From contig CAVUCS010000006.1 in assembly GCA_963740065.1 (NCBI GenBank), positions 62,001 through 126,000 on the forward strand: a stretch of DNA of 64,000 nucleotides, read 5' to 3'. Origin of the DNA: DASVDE01 sp963740065. Its GTDB lineage: Bacteria > Actinomycetota > Thermoleophilia > Solirubrobacterales > 70-9. Under the pieces are notes generated by a model, which was not told where the DNA came from, made no database searches, and saw only the letters and a list, made by a program, of their open reading frames with translations. Below, piece after piece: positions 17,063-27,422 of this stretch. Each line of letters starts with the position of its first letter. The first letter of the stretch is position 1. The translations under genes were made by a program, and so were the position numbers.

Positions 17063-20000
17063 CCTCTCCCCCACCCCGATCATCGCCGGCTCCCGCGGTG
17101 ATGCCCGCTGCGCTTGTGATGCTTCTTCTTACCCTTGCCCTTGCAGCGCACCCGCAGCTTCGGGTGATCGACGTAGCGATCGCCGTTGTGGGCGGTGTAT
17201 TTGACCGTCGCCCGGTAGGCGCGTCTGCAGATGTCGCGGCTGTTGACGAGCAGGCCCTTGTTGCCACCGGGCAGCTTGGTCACCAACTTGGTGAAGGGCG
17301 CGTCGGGGATGAAGTCGAAGGTGTTGCGGATGCCGCCGCGGACCGAGTCGGTGCGTCCGGCCGACTCGACTCGGATCGGCTGGTAGGCGGGGCCGCGCAG
17401 GTCTGGAACCAGATCGGGCAGCAGGTTGTCGGAGGAGCGCAAGTAGACGTTGCCGCTGAGGGCGTAGTCGAGCAGCGGGGTGGTGACCGTGGCTCTGCCG
17501 TAGACGGCGCCCTTGGGGCAGGCGTCGGCGGCGAAGTCCGGCCGGGTGCAGATCGTGCGGATGTGGGCGTTCTCGAGGAACTCCGAGCGCGGCATCGCCA
17601 ACGAGAGGCTTGAGATGTTGGCGTCTTGGGGGCGGGTCTTCAAGACCACGGTAAGCGCCGGGTGCCCGCCGCGCTTTGTCTTGCCCTTCAAGGAGAGGCG
17701 GATCTTCGGCTTGAAGCCCAGCCGCGGGCAGTCGGAGAGCTGGTAGCGGACCGAGAGGGGGGCGCCCTGGCCCAGGGCCGAGGTGAGCAGGCCGTCGATC
17801 GAGGAGGGGTCGCAGGAGGTGCCGGTGAGGGTGAAGTCGGGGCGGTCCATGACCACGTCGACCGAGCGCACGTCGGTGGGGATGCCCTCGAGGATCTGGG
17901 GGATCGGGTCGGAGAGGGCGGTGATCTGGGCGGTGGTGGGGTCGATCTGCAAGGGGGTGCGGATCACGATCGTGCCGAGGTCAAGGGGCCCGCCACCGCC
18001 GGGGTGATCACCGCGAGGCTGACCGGGGCGCCTTTGTAGGGGGCTGAGAGGTAGGCGGTGCCGGGGACGTGGTAGGGATCGGGGCCGGCGCCGGCGGCTG
18101 CATAGACCGAGCCGACGCGGGAGTCCAGCGGGCAGGAGGGGCTTGACTGCTCGTCTTTGCCCGACTTCGACGCGGCCGCGGTAAGGGCGGCGTCAGAGCA
18201 AAGCGCGGTGCCGGCCAGCTTGCCGGTCAGCCCGGGCGGCAGGGTGAGGTTGAAGGCGCCGAAGCGCTGGGAGCCGTCTTGGCGGCGCAGGTGCAAGACG
18301 AAGGGGGTGTAGTTCTTTGAGATCGGGGAGACGGTGCCGGCGTCAAAGGCCGGGGAGTTGGGAAGCCCGGCGGGGTCGGTGGCGCAGCTGCCCCCCGGCC
18401 CCTGGGAGATCGTCCACTGCTCCGCGGGGGTGGCGGGGGCGCCGGAGTCCGGAGCGCTCCAGGGGGTGAGGCTGGAGGTGGTGGAGTAATCGCCGCAGGC
18501 GCTCGGAGTCAGAAGCGGCGCGTGTGGCCCTGACTTGAAGTTCAGCTTGAAGTGATCGAAGGGGACCTGAGGGGCGTCTTTGAAGGTGGTGGTTAGTTGC
18601 CCGGTGTCGGGGTCGGGGTGAACCTCGCCGGCGAGCTTGGCCAGGGTGGCGGTGGCCGGATCGTCGAGGACTATGTAGAGGGCTAGGAGGGAGTTGAAGG
18701 GGTTTTGGTGGGGGGCGGCGATGTAGGCGGTGCCGGGGACGGGGTGATCGAGCAGGGGGGTGTCGACCTCCACCGTGGCGAGCTTGGAGGCGTTGGGGCA
18801 GGTGACGGGGTCGCCGTTGAAGTCGGGCGCCTCCCCGGGCGCGGAGAGGAGCCCGATCTGAGCCGGCGTGCAGGCGTCAAGGCCGTTGGCCGAGGCGGGG
18901 TTGATCGCCATCCCCGCCGGCAAGGTGACGACGGTGTCGCGCAGGTGCGCGGTGGCGTTGTGGGCGGGGTCTTGGTCTTGGGGGACGGCGAGGTCGACGG
19001 CGAGGCCGGAGGGGGCATCGGCGACGTCGGTGCTCGGGTGGGCGGTGAGGGTGGGCTCGAAATGAAGCTGATCGCAGCCGGTGATCGCCAGCGGGTCCCC
19101 GGCGAGGTCGTGGGAGAGGAAGGAGGCCGCGTCGGCGCCGCCCTGCCAGGCGGTGGTGGTGGCCGAAGTGGTGATCGGGCCCTGACAGGAGGTGGGCAAA
19201 GACAGGAAGGGCGCCTCGGGCACCCCGGCGGGGCCGACCGGCTGGCGCTGGGAATCGTGGGCGGGGTCGGCGGGGTCGCCCCAGATCGAGACGTCGACGG
19301 CGAAGATGTAGGCGAGCTGGGAGGCGTTTGTGGAGGCGAGGATCGCGTGGTAGGGGGGCGTCTTTGAGAGGGTCCCGTTGAGGTAGACGGGGACGCCGAG
19401 CGCGATGAAGGCGAACTTGGCGGCCGATCCGTACTCGGGGGTGAGGTTGTAGACGGGGGTGGGAAAGGTGTCGCCGTCGGGGGCTATCTGGGGGTTGGGG
19501 CCGCCGACGGTGAACAGGGCGTGGCCGATCTGGGCGCCGACCGGGCAGGGGCCGGAGAGGAAGTCGGCCATGTCGCAGGTGGGGGCGGCGGTGGGGTTGC
19601 CGATCAGCCCCGGCGGCAGGGAGGTGACCACGTCGCGGACCTCCTGATCGGGCAAGATCGGGGGGGTCTCGAGGGGGTCGCCGTTGTAGTCGGGGTTTGG
19701 GATCGTGTTGAAGGCGACGGTGGCGGAGGCGCGGAAGGGGTGAGAGCCGGCGCTCGCGTCGGGATTGCCCGAGGCGTCAAAGGCGCCGCCGTCGAAGGTG
19801 GAGAAGCCGTAGGACGCCTGCGCCGCGGGGGCGGCGAAGGCGAGTGAGAGGCAGGCGAGGACCGCGCAGAGGGCGAGGCGTGCGCCCTGGGGGATGGCGG
19901 CGAGGCGGGGGGCGATCATCGGCTGCCTCCGCGGTTGTGGTGGGCTCGGCGGTGGGAGCGCTTGTGGTGGCGCTTGTGCTTGTGCTTGTGGGGCTTTGAC

Positions 20001-23000
20001 TTGTGCTTGTGGGGCTTGGCGACGCAGCGGCCGTGGCGCTTGACCTTGTTGCGGGGGCAGCGCTTGGGCTTGGGGCCGCGGTTAGCCCCCCCGTTGCCGG
20101 GCCCCGAGAAGACGGCGGAGCCGGCGCCGGGGGTATCGACGGCGCTTGAGGGGGAGCCCTCACAGGCCCCGGCGCCAAGGTCGCAGGGGATGTTGGCCAC
20201 CGGGACCGAGAAGCCGCCGCCGACGCGGGCGTCATAGACGTCGATCAGGGTGTCGAGGTCGCCGCCCCAGAGCTTTTGACGGCTGGTGAAGAAGACGTCT
20301 TGGCCGTCGGCGGAGGCGTCGATGAACTCCGAGTCATCGGGGTCTACGCCCGAGGAGATGAGGCTGAGGCAGCCGCCGTTTTGGGGGAAGTAGTTGGGAT
20401 CGGCGCTATGGCAATCGCCGGTGTCGGGCGCCTGCCACTGATAGACGTCTTTGGCGCCGTTGGTGTCGGTGGGCAAGAGCGCGTCAATGCTCTCGAAAAA
20501 GAGGCGGTTGCCGTCGGCGGAGAGGACGCGGGAGGGGTGCAGCGAGGTCTCCCAGCCGGGGATGTTGGAGGCGATCCAAAGGTGAAGGGCACCCGCATTG
20601 ACGACGTCGCGCCCCGCCGGTCGCGATCCCGCCGGGTTGCAAGAGACGCAGTGAAGCTGACCGGCGCCGCCGTTGGCATCGGCGTTATAGAGGTAGACCT
20701 CGCCGTCGCGCTCGGCGCTTTGGGCGTCGCGGCTGTCATAGCCGGTCAGCGGGCCGTTGGCGACGAAGGCGAGGCGGGAGCCGTCGGCGCTGACCCGGGC
20801 GAGGCGGCGGAAGGGGGCGGCGACGGTCGCCGGGCTGTCGGCCCGGTAGTCGATCGTCTCACCCGAGGTGGCGAGGGAGGCGATGAAGCGAAGCGGCGCC
20901 CCGGCCCGGTAGAGGTAGAGGTTGCGCAGGCCGGCGGCGGCGCCGGCGGCGAGGTTTTGGGTGGAGAGGAAGTAGGCGCTTTTGGCGTCGGGGGAGGCGC
21001 CGAGCAAGGTGACGAGGCCGCCGCCGATCAGGGTCGCGGGGTTGGGGTCATAGGCGATCCCCTTGGCGACGTCATAGCTATAGAGCTCACCGGCGTGGGG
21101 GCCGGAGTCGATGGAGAAAAGGGCGGTGGTCGCGTCGGGGTCGGCGGCCCAGAAGGTGGCGGCGCCGGGGTCCACCGATTCAGAGACCGCGAGGGTGCAG
21201 GCGCGATCGGCGGCGCTGCAGTGACCGGAGCCATCGAGAGAGCTCTGGGCGCGATCGTCGTTGAGGCGCAGGTAGAGCTTGGGGGAGACGGGCTGACTGG
21301 CGGCGTTGAGCGAATACGCGCTCCAAAAGACGCTGCGGGCATCGGCGGAGACGGCGCCGGCGAGGATGGCGCTGCTGCGGCGGTTGGGCGCGCCCAGCGG
21401 CGCACCGACCGAGGAGTTCTGCGAAGCGGCGCTGCCGCCGGGCATGACGCTGATCAGGCGCAGCGAGGGGCCGCCGTTGTCGAGGTAGAGCTGATTGATC
21501 GGCTGGCCGTTGGAGCCGATCGCGGTGGAGGCCCCCACGCCGCTTGTCGCGAGCGCCCCGTTGGCGCGAAAGACGGCGCTCTGAGCGTCGGCGGAGAAGC
21601 CCTGGGTGCGGGTGCCGAATGCGGTGGCGGCGGGGAAGTTGACCGGCTGGTTGGAGGGGGCGGCGAGGCTGAGCAGTTGGTAGGGATCGCCGCCGCCGGC
21701 GCAGTTGTCGCGGCGGTAGAGGTCGGAGTAGCCGGGGTGATCGCCGGCGCCCAGCGCGGTGTCTGAGGTCTCAAGGACGAAGCCGGCGCAAAGATCGTCG
21801 CTGAAGGCCTGAAAGTGGGTGTCGAACTCCGGCGGCAGGCCGGAGTCCCAGAGGGTGGCGGGGGGGTCGCCGGGCGGGGTGATGTTGGCGCTCTGCCAGC
21901 CGGCGGCGGGGTCGCGGGTGGCGAGGTACTGGTTGGAGTAGGTGTTGGCGGGGGGATCGGCGAAGGCGGAGTAGGCGGAGTAGGTGAGGGCGGAGCCGTC
22001 GGGGCGGGCCTGGTCGATGCGCGCCTTGGGGACCTGGGTGAAGAAGCCCTCCGCGGAGCTGTTGACCCCGGCGGCGAAGATGTCCTGGCCCCCCTTGGCG
22101 AGCGGGCTGACCATCTCATAGGCGCGGCAGTCGGGCAGGGCGGCTGAGGGAGTGCCGGCGCGGAAGGCCTGGTTGGGGCACTCGGTTGCCGGGGGGCCGA
22201 GCGGGGCAAAGGTGTGAAAGGCGACGATCGGGCCGTTTAGGGTGGCGTAGGGGTCGGAGCCTTGGAGGCGGAAGCGGTAGGCGGTGTCTGGGTCGAGGCC
22301 GCTGATTTGGACGGAGCGGGCGGTGAGGGCGTCGGTGGCATCGCCGAAGTCAAGCGGCGGGTCGCCTGAGGCGGGGGCTTCGGCGGCGTGTTGGAAGCCG
22401 TCGCCGGAGCCGAGGTCGGCCTGGTAGGTGGCGTCGTCGACGTATTGGAAGCGCCCGGTGGCGGGGATGTTTAGCGGGTTGAGCTCGCCGTGCAAGGTGG
22501 CGGTGGCGGTGCCGACGTCGCCGGAATAGGACTCGCCCAGCTCCAGGGGCGGGCGGGTGGTGAAGGTGAAGGCGGCGCCGGTGGCGGTGTGGGCGCCGTC
22601 GGCGGCGACGGCGCGGGCGCGGTAGGCGGTGTCGGGGACGAGGCATTCGGGCTGAGGCGGGACCTGGGGGTCGGCGCAGCCGATTGCCGATGAGAGCAGG
22701 TAGGGGGCGAAGTCGGAGCCGACCGGCGCCTCGGTGGTTGAGGTGGCGGGATGGGCGCCGCTGAAGCTGTTGCCGTTGGCGGCGTAGTCGGCGGCGGTTA
22801 TGTATTGGAAGTGGTAGGTGGTGGCGTTGCCCTCGGGGTTGACCTGAGCTTTGAGGGTGGCGGAGGTGTTGCCGAGCGGGTCGGCCTTGTTGAACCCATC
22901 CGAGCTGCGGGCGGGGATGACGACCGGGCCGGGCGGGGGCAGGGGGACGTCGGCGATCAGCTGGTTGGCGACGTCGATCGCGTAGAAGACGCCGTTGGGG

Positions 23001-23981
23001 TTGGCGCGGGCGGCGAGGGAGGTGAAGCCGCGGGCGAGGTCGCCGTAGATGACGGATTGGAGGGCGCCGGTGGAGTCGTAGGCGACGACGTAGCTGCGGT
23101 TGGAGAATGACGAAGATCTCCCCGGAGGAGCGATCGACGGCGAGGCCACCGATGTTTGGGGCGTCGCTGGGGAAACCGGGGGAGTGGGCGATCAGCGGGG
23201 TCGCGCAGAAGGCGATGCAGGCGCCGGAGGAGTCGTACTTGCGGACGCCGTAGACGTTGGCGAGGTAGACGTTGCCGGCGGCGTCGGTGGCGATGCCGCC
23301 GGGGTTGAAGTTGCCGCCAGGGTCGAGGACGATCGTGCTCTGGAAGGCGCCGGCGGAGTCAAAGGCCTGCACGCGGGTGTCGAAGACAGACGAGAACACC
23401 CCCGTTTCGATCCGGTCGCCGACGTAGACGGCGCCGCCGTTGCCGACCGCCACTTTGGCGAAGCTGTTGAGCTGGCCGGCGCCGGTGCCCTGGACGCCGG
23501 CGGTGCAGACGTTGCCCGAAGCGGCGGTGCAGACGTCGGCGCCGGTGCTCTGGTTGACGCCCTTGCCGAAGGCGAGGACGAAGGCGCCGGCCGGGGTGAA
23601 GCGCTCGACCCGGTTGTTGTCGGAGTCGAGTACGTAGACGTCGTGGTAGGAGGGGCTGGCGGAGTCGTTGTCGACGGCGATCGATTCGAAGCCGAAGGTG
23701 CCCTGTTTGCCGAACTGGCCGGCGGCGGCGCCGGAGCTGCCGGCCTGGCAAACGGTGGTGCAGGTCTCGAGCTGGTCGGAGGCGGTGTCGCCGGGAGCGC
23801 CCTCGGGGGCGACGTCCCAGCCGAAGGCGCGGAGGAAGGCGCCGGCGGCATCGAAAACGTCGACGCGGTTGTTGTTGGAGTCGGCGACGTAGACGTTGCC
23901 GGAGGAGTCGTCGACGGCGACGCCCTGGGGGCTGGAGGTCTGGGCGGCGGCGGAGCCCTGGGGGCCGAAGGTGAGGTCGGC
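17063..23981. repeat. Tandem array unit C (about 6.9 kb, promoter-proximal end of the array)
   Basis: Third copy of the unit. Homology to A and B begins at the poly-pyrimidine stretch just after the VapC gene. It ends at the codons for ADLTFG at the start of the mature propeller protein. Beyond that point copy C has its own signal peptide and upstream region, with no toxin-antitoxin genes. Confidence 0.8.
17080..19919 (-). pseudogene. Large secreted repeat protein, array copy C, frameshifted
   Basis: Same protein as copies A and B. One A is missing from the CAAAGGGG run present in A and B near 17983 (CAAGGGG here). The reading frame from ATG 19919 therefore stops after 651 residues, shortly after ITPAVAGP. 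The rest (from VIRTPLQIDP to the basic tail) continues in another frame down to 17080. The C-terminal part also has VTKLPGG in place of ITKLPGG. It may be a true inactivation, a phase-variable state or a homopolymer sequencing error. The coupling overlap with the propeller gene (ATGA) is kept. Confidence 0.75.
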
Positions 23982-24092
23982 GGAGGCGGTCGGCGCGAAA
24001 AGGGCGAGGCAGGCCAACGAGACGAGCGCGAAGACGGAGAAGAGGCGTATACCACGGAGAGGAGTCTTCGGATGAGTCGCGCCGTTCGTCAC
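19916..24092 (-). pseudogene. NHL/beta-propeller surface protein, array copy C, frameshifted
   Basis: Starts at GTG 24092, supported by AAGGAG 8 nt upstream. The signal peptide (FSVFALVSLACLALFAPTASA) is unrelated to that of A and B and lacks their long leader. From ADLTFG on, it follows copy A closely: NHL repeats, two FnIII-like domains, PD40 strands, CPRNKVKRHGRCV and the long His/Lys tail. About 20 bp present in copy A after GEIFV are missing near 23106. The frame is broken there; the frame from the start reads ILQPQLRRRL, and the correct sequence resumes at SNRSYVVAYDS. A 20-bp deletion is hard to explain as a sequencing error, so this copy may be truly inactive. Confidence 0.75.
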
Positions 24093-24223
24093 TCGCTCTT
24101 CTCCTTTGTGGTGGGTGGTGTGGTCGAAGGTGTGTGTGCGGAAGTCGGTGGTGTGGGGATCCGGGCGGGGAACCCACCGGCGCCGCAAGGCGCCGATGGG
24201 TTCGTGCCGCTCGGGTAGGTGGG

Positions 24224-25189
24224 TTAGCCGGTTACGGCCCAGCTGCCGATGGCGTAGGCCTCCCCGGCGGCGGGAATCTTCATAAACATCGCCGCTCCCG
24301 ATTTATCGACGGAGGCGCCGGAGCTCCCCACTCCCGCGAATATCGAACCGAGGATGGACGACGCGAGCGGACTGGGAACCGCGTTGCTGCTAGAGCCGCC
24401 ATACACGCAGAGGTAGCCACTGTCGGCCTTGGGATTGAACGCGCGGCCGCCGGGACCGTCGGGCTCGTCGCCTGTAACGGTAGAGCTGCCGCTAGCGCTG
24501 CAGTGCGCCGTGGTGGTGTTGTTATTGGGCACGTAGATCGCATGACTGGCGTTCAGGGTCGCGGCGAGTGGAACGGGGAAAGAGATCGGGACGAGCTGGT
24601 CGTTCTCGCCAAGCCCGTCACCCCCCAAATCCCCGGTGGCGGCCTGAGTGGTCGAGAACGACCAGGCGCCGGTCTCGGTGGCGTTCAGCGGCAGAGTGCC
24701 GCCGGCGGTCCAGGGGGAGCCGTCGGCGCCCTTGAGGCTGGTGCCCGGTGTGGGCCAGACGCCGGCCGCCTTGGGACCGAAAATGGTGTCGGTGGTGGTG
24801 TTGATGTAGAAGTCGCCGTTGACGCCATCGAGGGAGTCATCGGGGTCTCCGGCGCCGGAGAGGACGGTTTTGCCGTCGGCTCCGGGGTTGCCGTCGGTGC
24901 CATCCGACCCATTGGTGCCGTTGGCTCCATCGGTCCCGTTGGTGCCATTGGTTCCTGCCGGGCCCTGGGGACCGGCGGGGCCTGCGGGACCTGCGGGGCC
25001 GGGCTTGCCGGGCTTGCCGGGCTTGCCGCGCTTGCCCTGCTTGGCCTTCTTGTGCTTCTTGGAAGCGGAAGCGACCTGGTCGCCACCGCCCTGTGCGGCG
25101 ATAGCGCCGCCGGCGAGGGCGGCGACCAACGCCACGATGGCGACGATCAGACCGGCCGTGCCGAGCTGGCTACGGAATCGATTCAACAT
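24224..25189 (-). CDS. Collagen-like repeat exported protein
   Basis: 321 residues. The N-terminal segment TAGLIVAIVALVAALAGGAIA is a signal peptide or membrane anchor. A Lys-rich stretch (KKHKKAKQGKRGKPGKPGKP) is followed by uninterrupted Gly-X-Y triplets to about residue 107 (GPAGPAGPAGPQGPAGTNG, then TNG/TDG/SDG triplets). The C-terminal globular part has DDSLDGVNGDFYINTTT, a motif common after collagen-like stalks. It is probably a surface stalk protein forming a triple helix. The start is supported by AAGGAG 10 nt upstream of ATG 25189. It lies just upstream of the surface-protein array on the same strand and may be part of the same surface layer; it has its own long upstream region. Confidence 0.85.
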   Translation of the reverse strand: MLNRFRSQLGTAGLIVAIVALVAALAGGAIAAQGGGDQVASASKKHKKAKQGKRGKPGKPGKPGPAGPAGPAGPQGPAGTNGTNGTDGANGTNGSDGTDGNPGADGKTVLSGAGDPDDSLDGVNGDFYINTTTDTIFGPKAAGVWPTPGTSLKGADGSPWTAGGTLPLNATETGAWSFSTTQAATGDLGGDGLGENDQLVPISFPVPLAATLNASHAIYVPNNNTTTAHCSASGSSTVTGDEPDGPGGRAFNPKADSGYLCVYGGSSSNAVPSPLASSILGSIFAGVGSSGASVDKSGAAMFMKIPAAGEAYAIGSWAVTG

Positions 25190-25335
25190 GAGATGTTCTC
25201 TCCTTGTGTAGCGCCCGCCGGGATTAGCCCGGCCGGCCTTGTTGACTGCGGCCGCGGGAACCCATCCCGCGGCCGGGTTGACTGCTCAATGAGGCCGACG
25301 CGGGCCATCGGGCCAGCGGCGGGTACGACGATGCG

Positions 25336-25381
25336 CCTTCCGCGCTGCCCACCGGTGCTTGGTAGGTGGGCAGCGGGAAGG
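25336..25381. repeat. Strong hairpin upstream of the collagen-like gene
   Basis: Arms CGCTGCCCACC and GGTGGGCAGCG pair perfectly around an 11-nt loop. They are extended by CCTTCC/GGAAGG with one bulged base, giving 17 bp in total. No T-run follows on either strand, so it is not a standard terminator. It lies about 150 nt upstream of the collagen-like start codon. Confidence 0.6.
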
Positions 25382-25564
25382 CTGGAAGGTTGAGTAGAAG
25401 TCGGTGAGGTGAGGGACGAGGGGTGGTTGGTCGTCCGTGGAGCGGTGGTGTTGTGCGAGGCGGTTACCGCGAAGGCGGGTATGTCTGCATGGCGGGCTGC
25501 GCCCGGCCAGCAGACGGGGGGCGATTGTGCGCCGCGATTGCCGTCAACCCGCTGGGGGGTCTGC

Positions 25565-25603
25565 GAGCCCTGCGGGCTCTTGTCGGCGTGACTCGTCACG
25601 CCG
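25565..25603. repeat. Two adjacent hairpins
   Basis: GAGCCC-TGC-GGGCTC at 25565-25579 and CGGCGTGA-CTCG-TCACGCCG at 25584-25603, both perfect. No poly-T follows. Confidence 0.5.
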
Positions 25604-26071
25604 ATGACTGCAACGCGGCTTGGCGGGGTTGAGTCGGTGGAAGCGAGTGCGCGGTCGCGGGCGGGCCGAGTCGGGACGCGAGAATGGGCACGCTCCGATT
25701 CGACGCCGCCCGCGATGTGCCGCGCTGAGTCTCGCCCGCAGCCTTCTCGGGATGAGAGTGGCCTTATGGGCGGGCGAGGTGTTTCGGACGCCGAGTGCCA
25801 GGGAGAGCAGTCGGACGCCGGTTGGGGGCCGAGGTGGCCCTCGAAGACTTCGTGAATGGACAGGCTGTTCGCTTTGAGCGGTGCCTTTGCGTCCCGTGTC
25901 ACTGCGATACCTCTCCCCTTGTTTCCCTGGCGAGTCGCTTTCCCGAGCGACTCGCTTCCCTGAACGTGATCCCTTGCCCGTCCTGAGGGCTGAGGTCTGT
26001 TCCCTGTAGATCCGGATCTGCGATGTCTTGGCCTGACCAGGACAATTGCGTTTCTGAATCCAGTCACAGAG

Positions 26072-26091
26072 TAAGACAAGTGTGTGTCTTA
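26072..26091. promoter_or_regulatory. Inverted repeat, candidate TetR operator
   Basis: TAAGACA-N6-TGTCTTA, a perfect 7-bp inverted repeat 86 bp upstream of the TetR gene in A/T-rich DNA. It contains the AGACAA half-site also seen at 26139-26152 and 37640-37653. Confidence 0.45.
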
Positions 26092-26138
26092 TGTCAAGCG
26101 ATTTGTGTTTTTCCCTGCAAATAGGCGGGTTTTGAGGG

Positions 26139-26152
26139 AGACAAATTTGTTT
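26139..26152. promoter_or_regulatory. Candidate TetR operator (AGACAAATTTGTTT)
   Basis: It has the perfect core palindrome ACAAATTTGT. It overlaps the -35 position of the putative TetR promoter and resembles AGACGAATTTGTCT upstream of the P450 gene. Confidence 0.4.
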
Positions 26153-26169
26153 TTGAAGCTGGGACGGAG

Positions 26170-26175
26170 TAGATT
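26170..26175 (+). promoter_or_regulatory. -10 element of the TetR gene
   Basis: TAGATT with TTGTTT (26147-26152) 17 bp upstream as a -35. The hexamer lies 2 nt before the first ATG (26178) and 8 nt before the second (26184). This favours leaderless initiation at 26184. Confidence 0.4.
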
Positions 26176-26177
26176 CA

Positions 26178-27359
26178 ATGGCGATGAACCAGGGGGCTTC
26201 TGAGCTATCGGAGGAGACGGCCTACGAGGTCGACGAGGAGACGCTGCGAGCGGCGCGGAGCACACGGCCGGGGGCCTGGAAGGAGCGGGAGAGGGCGCAG
26301 CGGGAGCTGCTGATCGGGGCGATGGCGAAGGCGGTGGCGACGAAGGGCTACGCGGCGGTGTCGGTCACGGACGTGCTCGTGCTCTCACGGTTGTCGCGGA
26401 TGACGTTCTACAAGCACTTCGAGGGCAAGGAGGAGTGCTTTTTGGCTGCATTTAAGGATATTTCTGAGCGCGTGATCGGAGTGGTCGAAGGGGCATTGGC
26501 GGGCGAGGATTCGGCGACGGTGCGAGCGCGCGCAGCGCTGGGAGAGGTGACGGCGCTCTTCGCCGCAAGACCGGAGCTGGCGTATCTGTGCCTGGTCGAG
26601 TCGAGGGCCGTAGGCAAGCCCGGAGTGCAGCGCTACCAGGGCGCGGTCGAGCGGATCGTGGGGACGATCGGCGGCGAAGGCGGGGCAGATGGCCTGGCGT
26701 CGCTGGCCTTGGGAGGGCTGACGACGGTGATCGGCCAAGCGGTAAGGACGGGCAGCGCCGACGCACTGGGGGGGCTGGCGCCGGAGCTGCTTTTCGTGGC
26801 GCTGACGCCCTGTATCGGCCCTGAGGCAGCGGAGGAGGAGAGCCGCCGCTGGGGGGAGGAACGTGGGCGGATATCGGCGGTAGGTGGCGGTGCGGAAGCG
26901 GATATGGGGTTGGAATGGGCTGTTAGAGGAGGCCCCTCCCCCACCCCACCAAAGCCGGCCTCAGCCCAGGAAGCAATCGACCGGCTGGTCGAGGTGGCGC
27001 GCGTGTCGGCAGCGGAAGAGGCTGATCTGGCCGGCCAAGTCGAGGCGGCGCTGCGGGCGATACTCGTCGCGCTCGCGACCAATCCCGAGCTGGCCGAGGC
27101 GGCGCTCGCCGAAGGCGAGCAGGAAGGGCGCGACCACTGGCCCTACCGCGAGGCGCTGGAGGGCTTCGCGCCGCCGCTGGAGCGGGCGGTGGCAGAGGCC
27201 GGCCTGGGGATCGAGCAGCCGGCCACCGCAGCGCGGGCGGTGGTCGCCGGATTGACAGCGGTGATCCTGCGTGAGGTAGATGAGGGCCGCGGCGAAGACC
27301 TGTCAGCGCTGGCGCCGGAGCTGGTCCAGCTGGCCCTCAACCCTTTCCGCGGCGCGTAG
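26178..27359 (+). CDS. TetR/AcrR-family regulator with apparently duplicated ligand-binding domain
   Basis: 393 residues, about twice the usual 190-220. Residues about 40-90 are a typical TetR helix-turn-helix (LLIGAMAKAVATKGY, VTDVLVLSRLSRMTFYKHFE). The next 130 residues form a ligand domain ending ASLALGGLTTVIGQAV and LAPELLFVALTP. After a Gly/Pro-rich linker (about 235-262) a second block ends ARAVVAGLTAVILREV and LAPELVQLALNP. The two blocks look like a duplicated C-terminal domain without a second helix-turn-helix. The ATG at 26184 may be the real start. It may repress itself and the divergent collagen-like gene; a related site lies upstream of the P450 gene. The ligand is unknown. Confidence 0.8.
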   Translation: MAMNQGASELSEETAYEVDEETLRAARSTRPGAWKERERAQRELLIGAMAKAVATKGYAAVSVTDVLVLSRLSRMTFYKHFEGKEECFLAAFKDISERVIGVVEGALAGEDSATVRARAALGEVTALFAARPELAYLCLVESRAVGKPGVQRYQGAVERIVGTIGGEGGADGLASLALGGLTTVIGQAVRTGSADALGGLAPELLFVALTPCIGPEAAEEESRRWGEERGRISAVGGGAEADMGLEWAVRGGPSPTPPKPASAQEAIDRLVEVARVSAAEEADLAGQVEAALRAILVALATNPELAEAALAEGEQEGRDHWPYREALEGFAPPLERAVAEAGLGIEQPATAARAVVAGLTAVILREVDEGRGEDLSALAPELVQLALNPFRGA

Positions 27360-27422
27360 GTCGCAGAGGGGGCGATGCGGGGCGCCGGGAGGGCTGAGGC
27401 GGAAGATCAGGCGGGTACCGTC

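Larger units (their letters stand above)
25190..26177. other. 988-bp intergenic region with hairpins and regulatory sequences
   Basis: Between the divergent collagen-like gene and the TetR gene. I see no convincing gene: open frames here have neither conserved motifs nor start signals. It contains strong hairpins (25336-25381, 25565-25579, 25584-25603) and, in the A/T-rich last 120 bp, inverted repeats listed separately. It may be a long 5' leader of the collagen-like gene or may encode a small RNA. Confidence 0.5.

Noticed and set aside
1..24100. Array as a composite transposon or phage-borne duplication
   Set aside because: No transposase, terminal inverted repeats or integrase were seen at the unit boundaries, which lie inside a toxin gene and a -10 hexamer.
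25183..26079. A 298-codon open frame on the minus strand upstream of the collagen-like gene
   Set aside because: It has no recognisable motif, its composition is that of GC-rich noncoding DNA read in an open frame, it overlaps the collagen-like gene start, and no start signal supports it.
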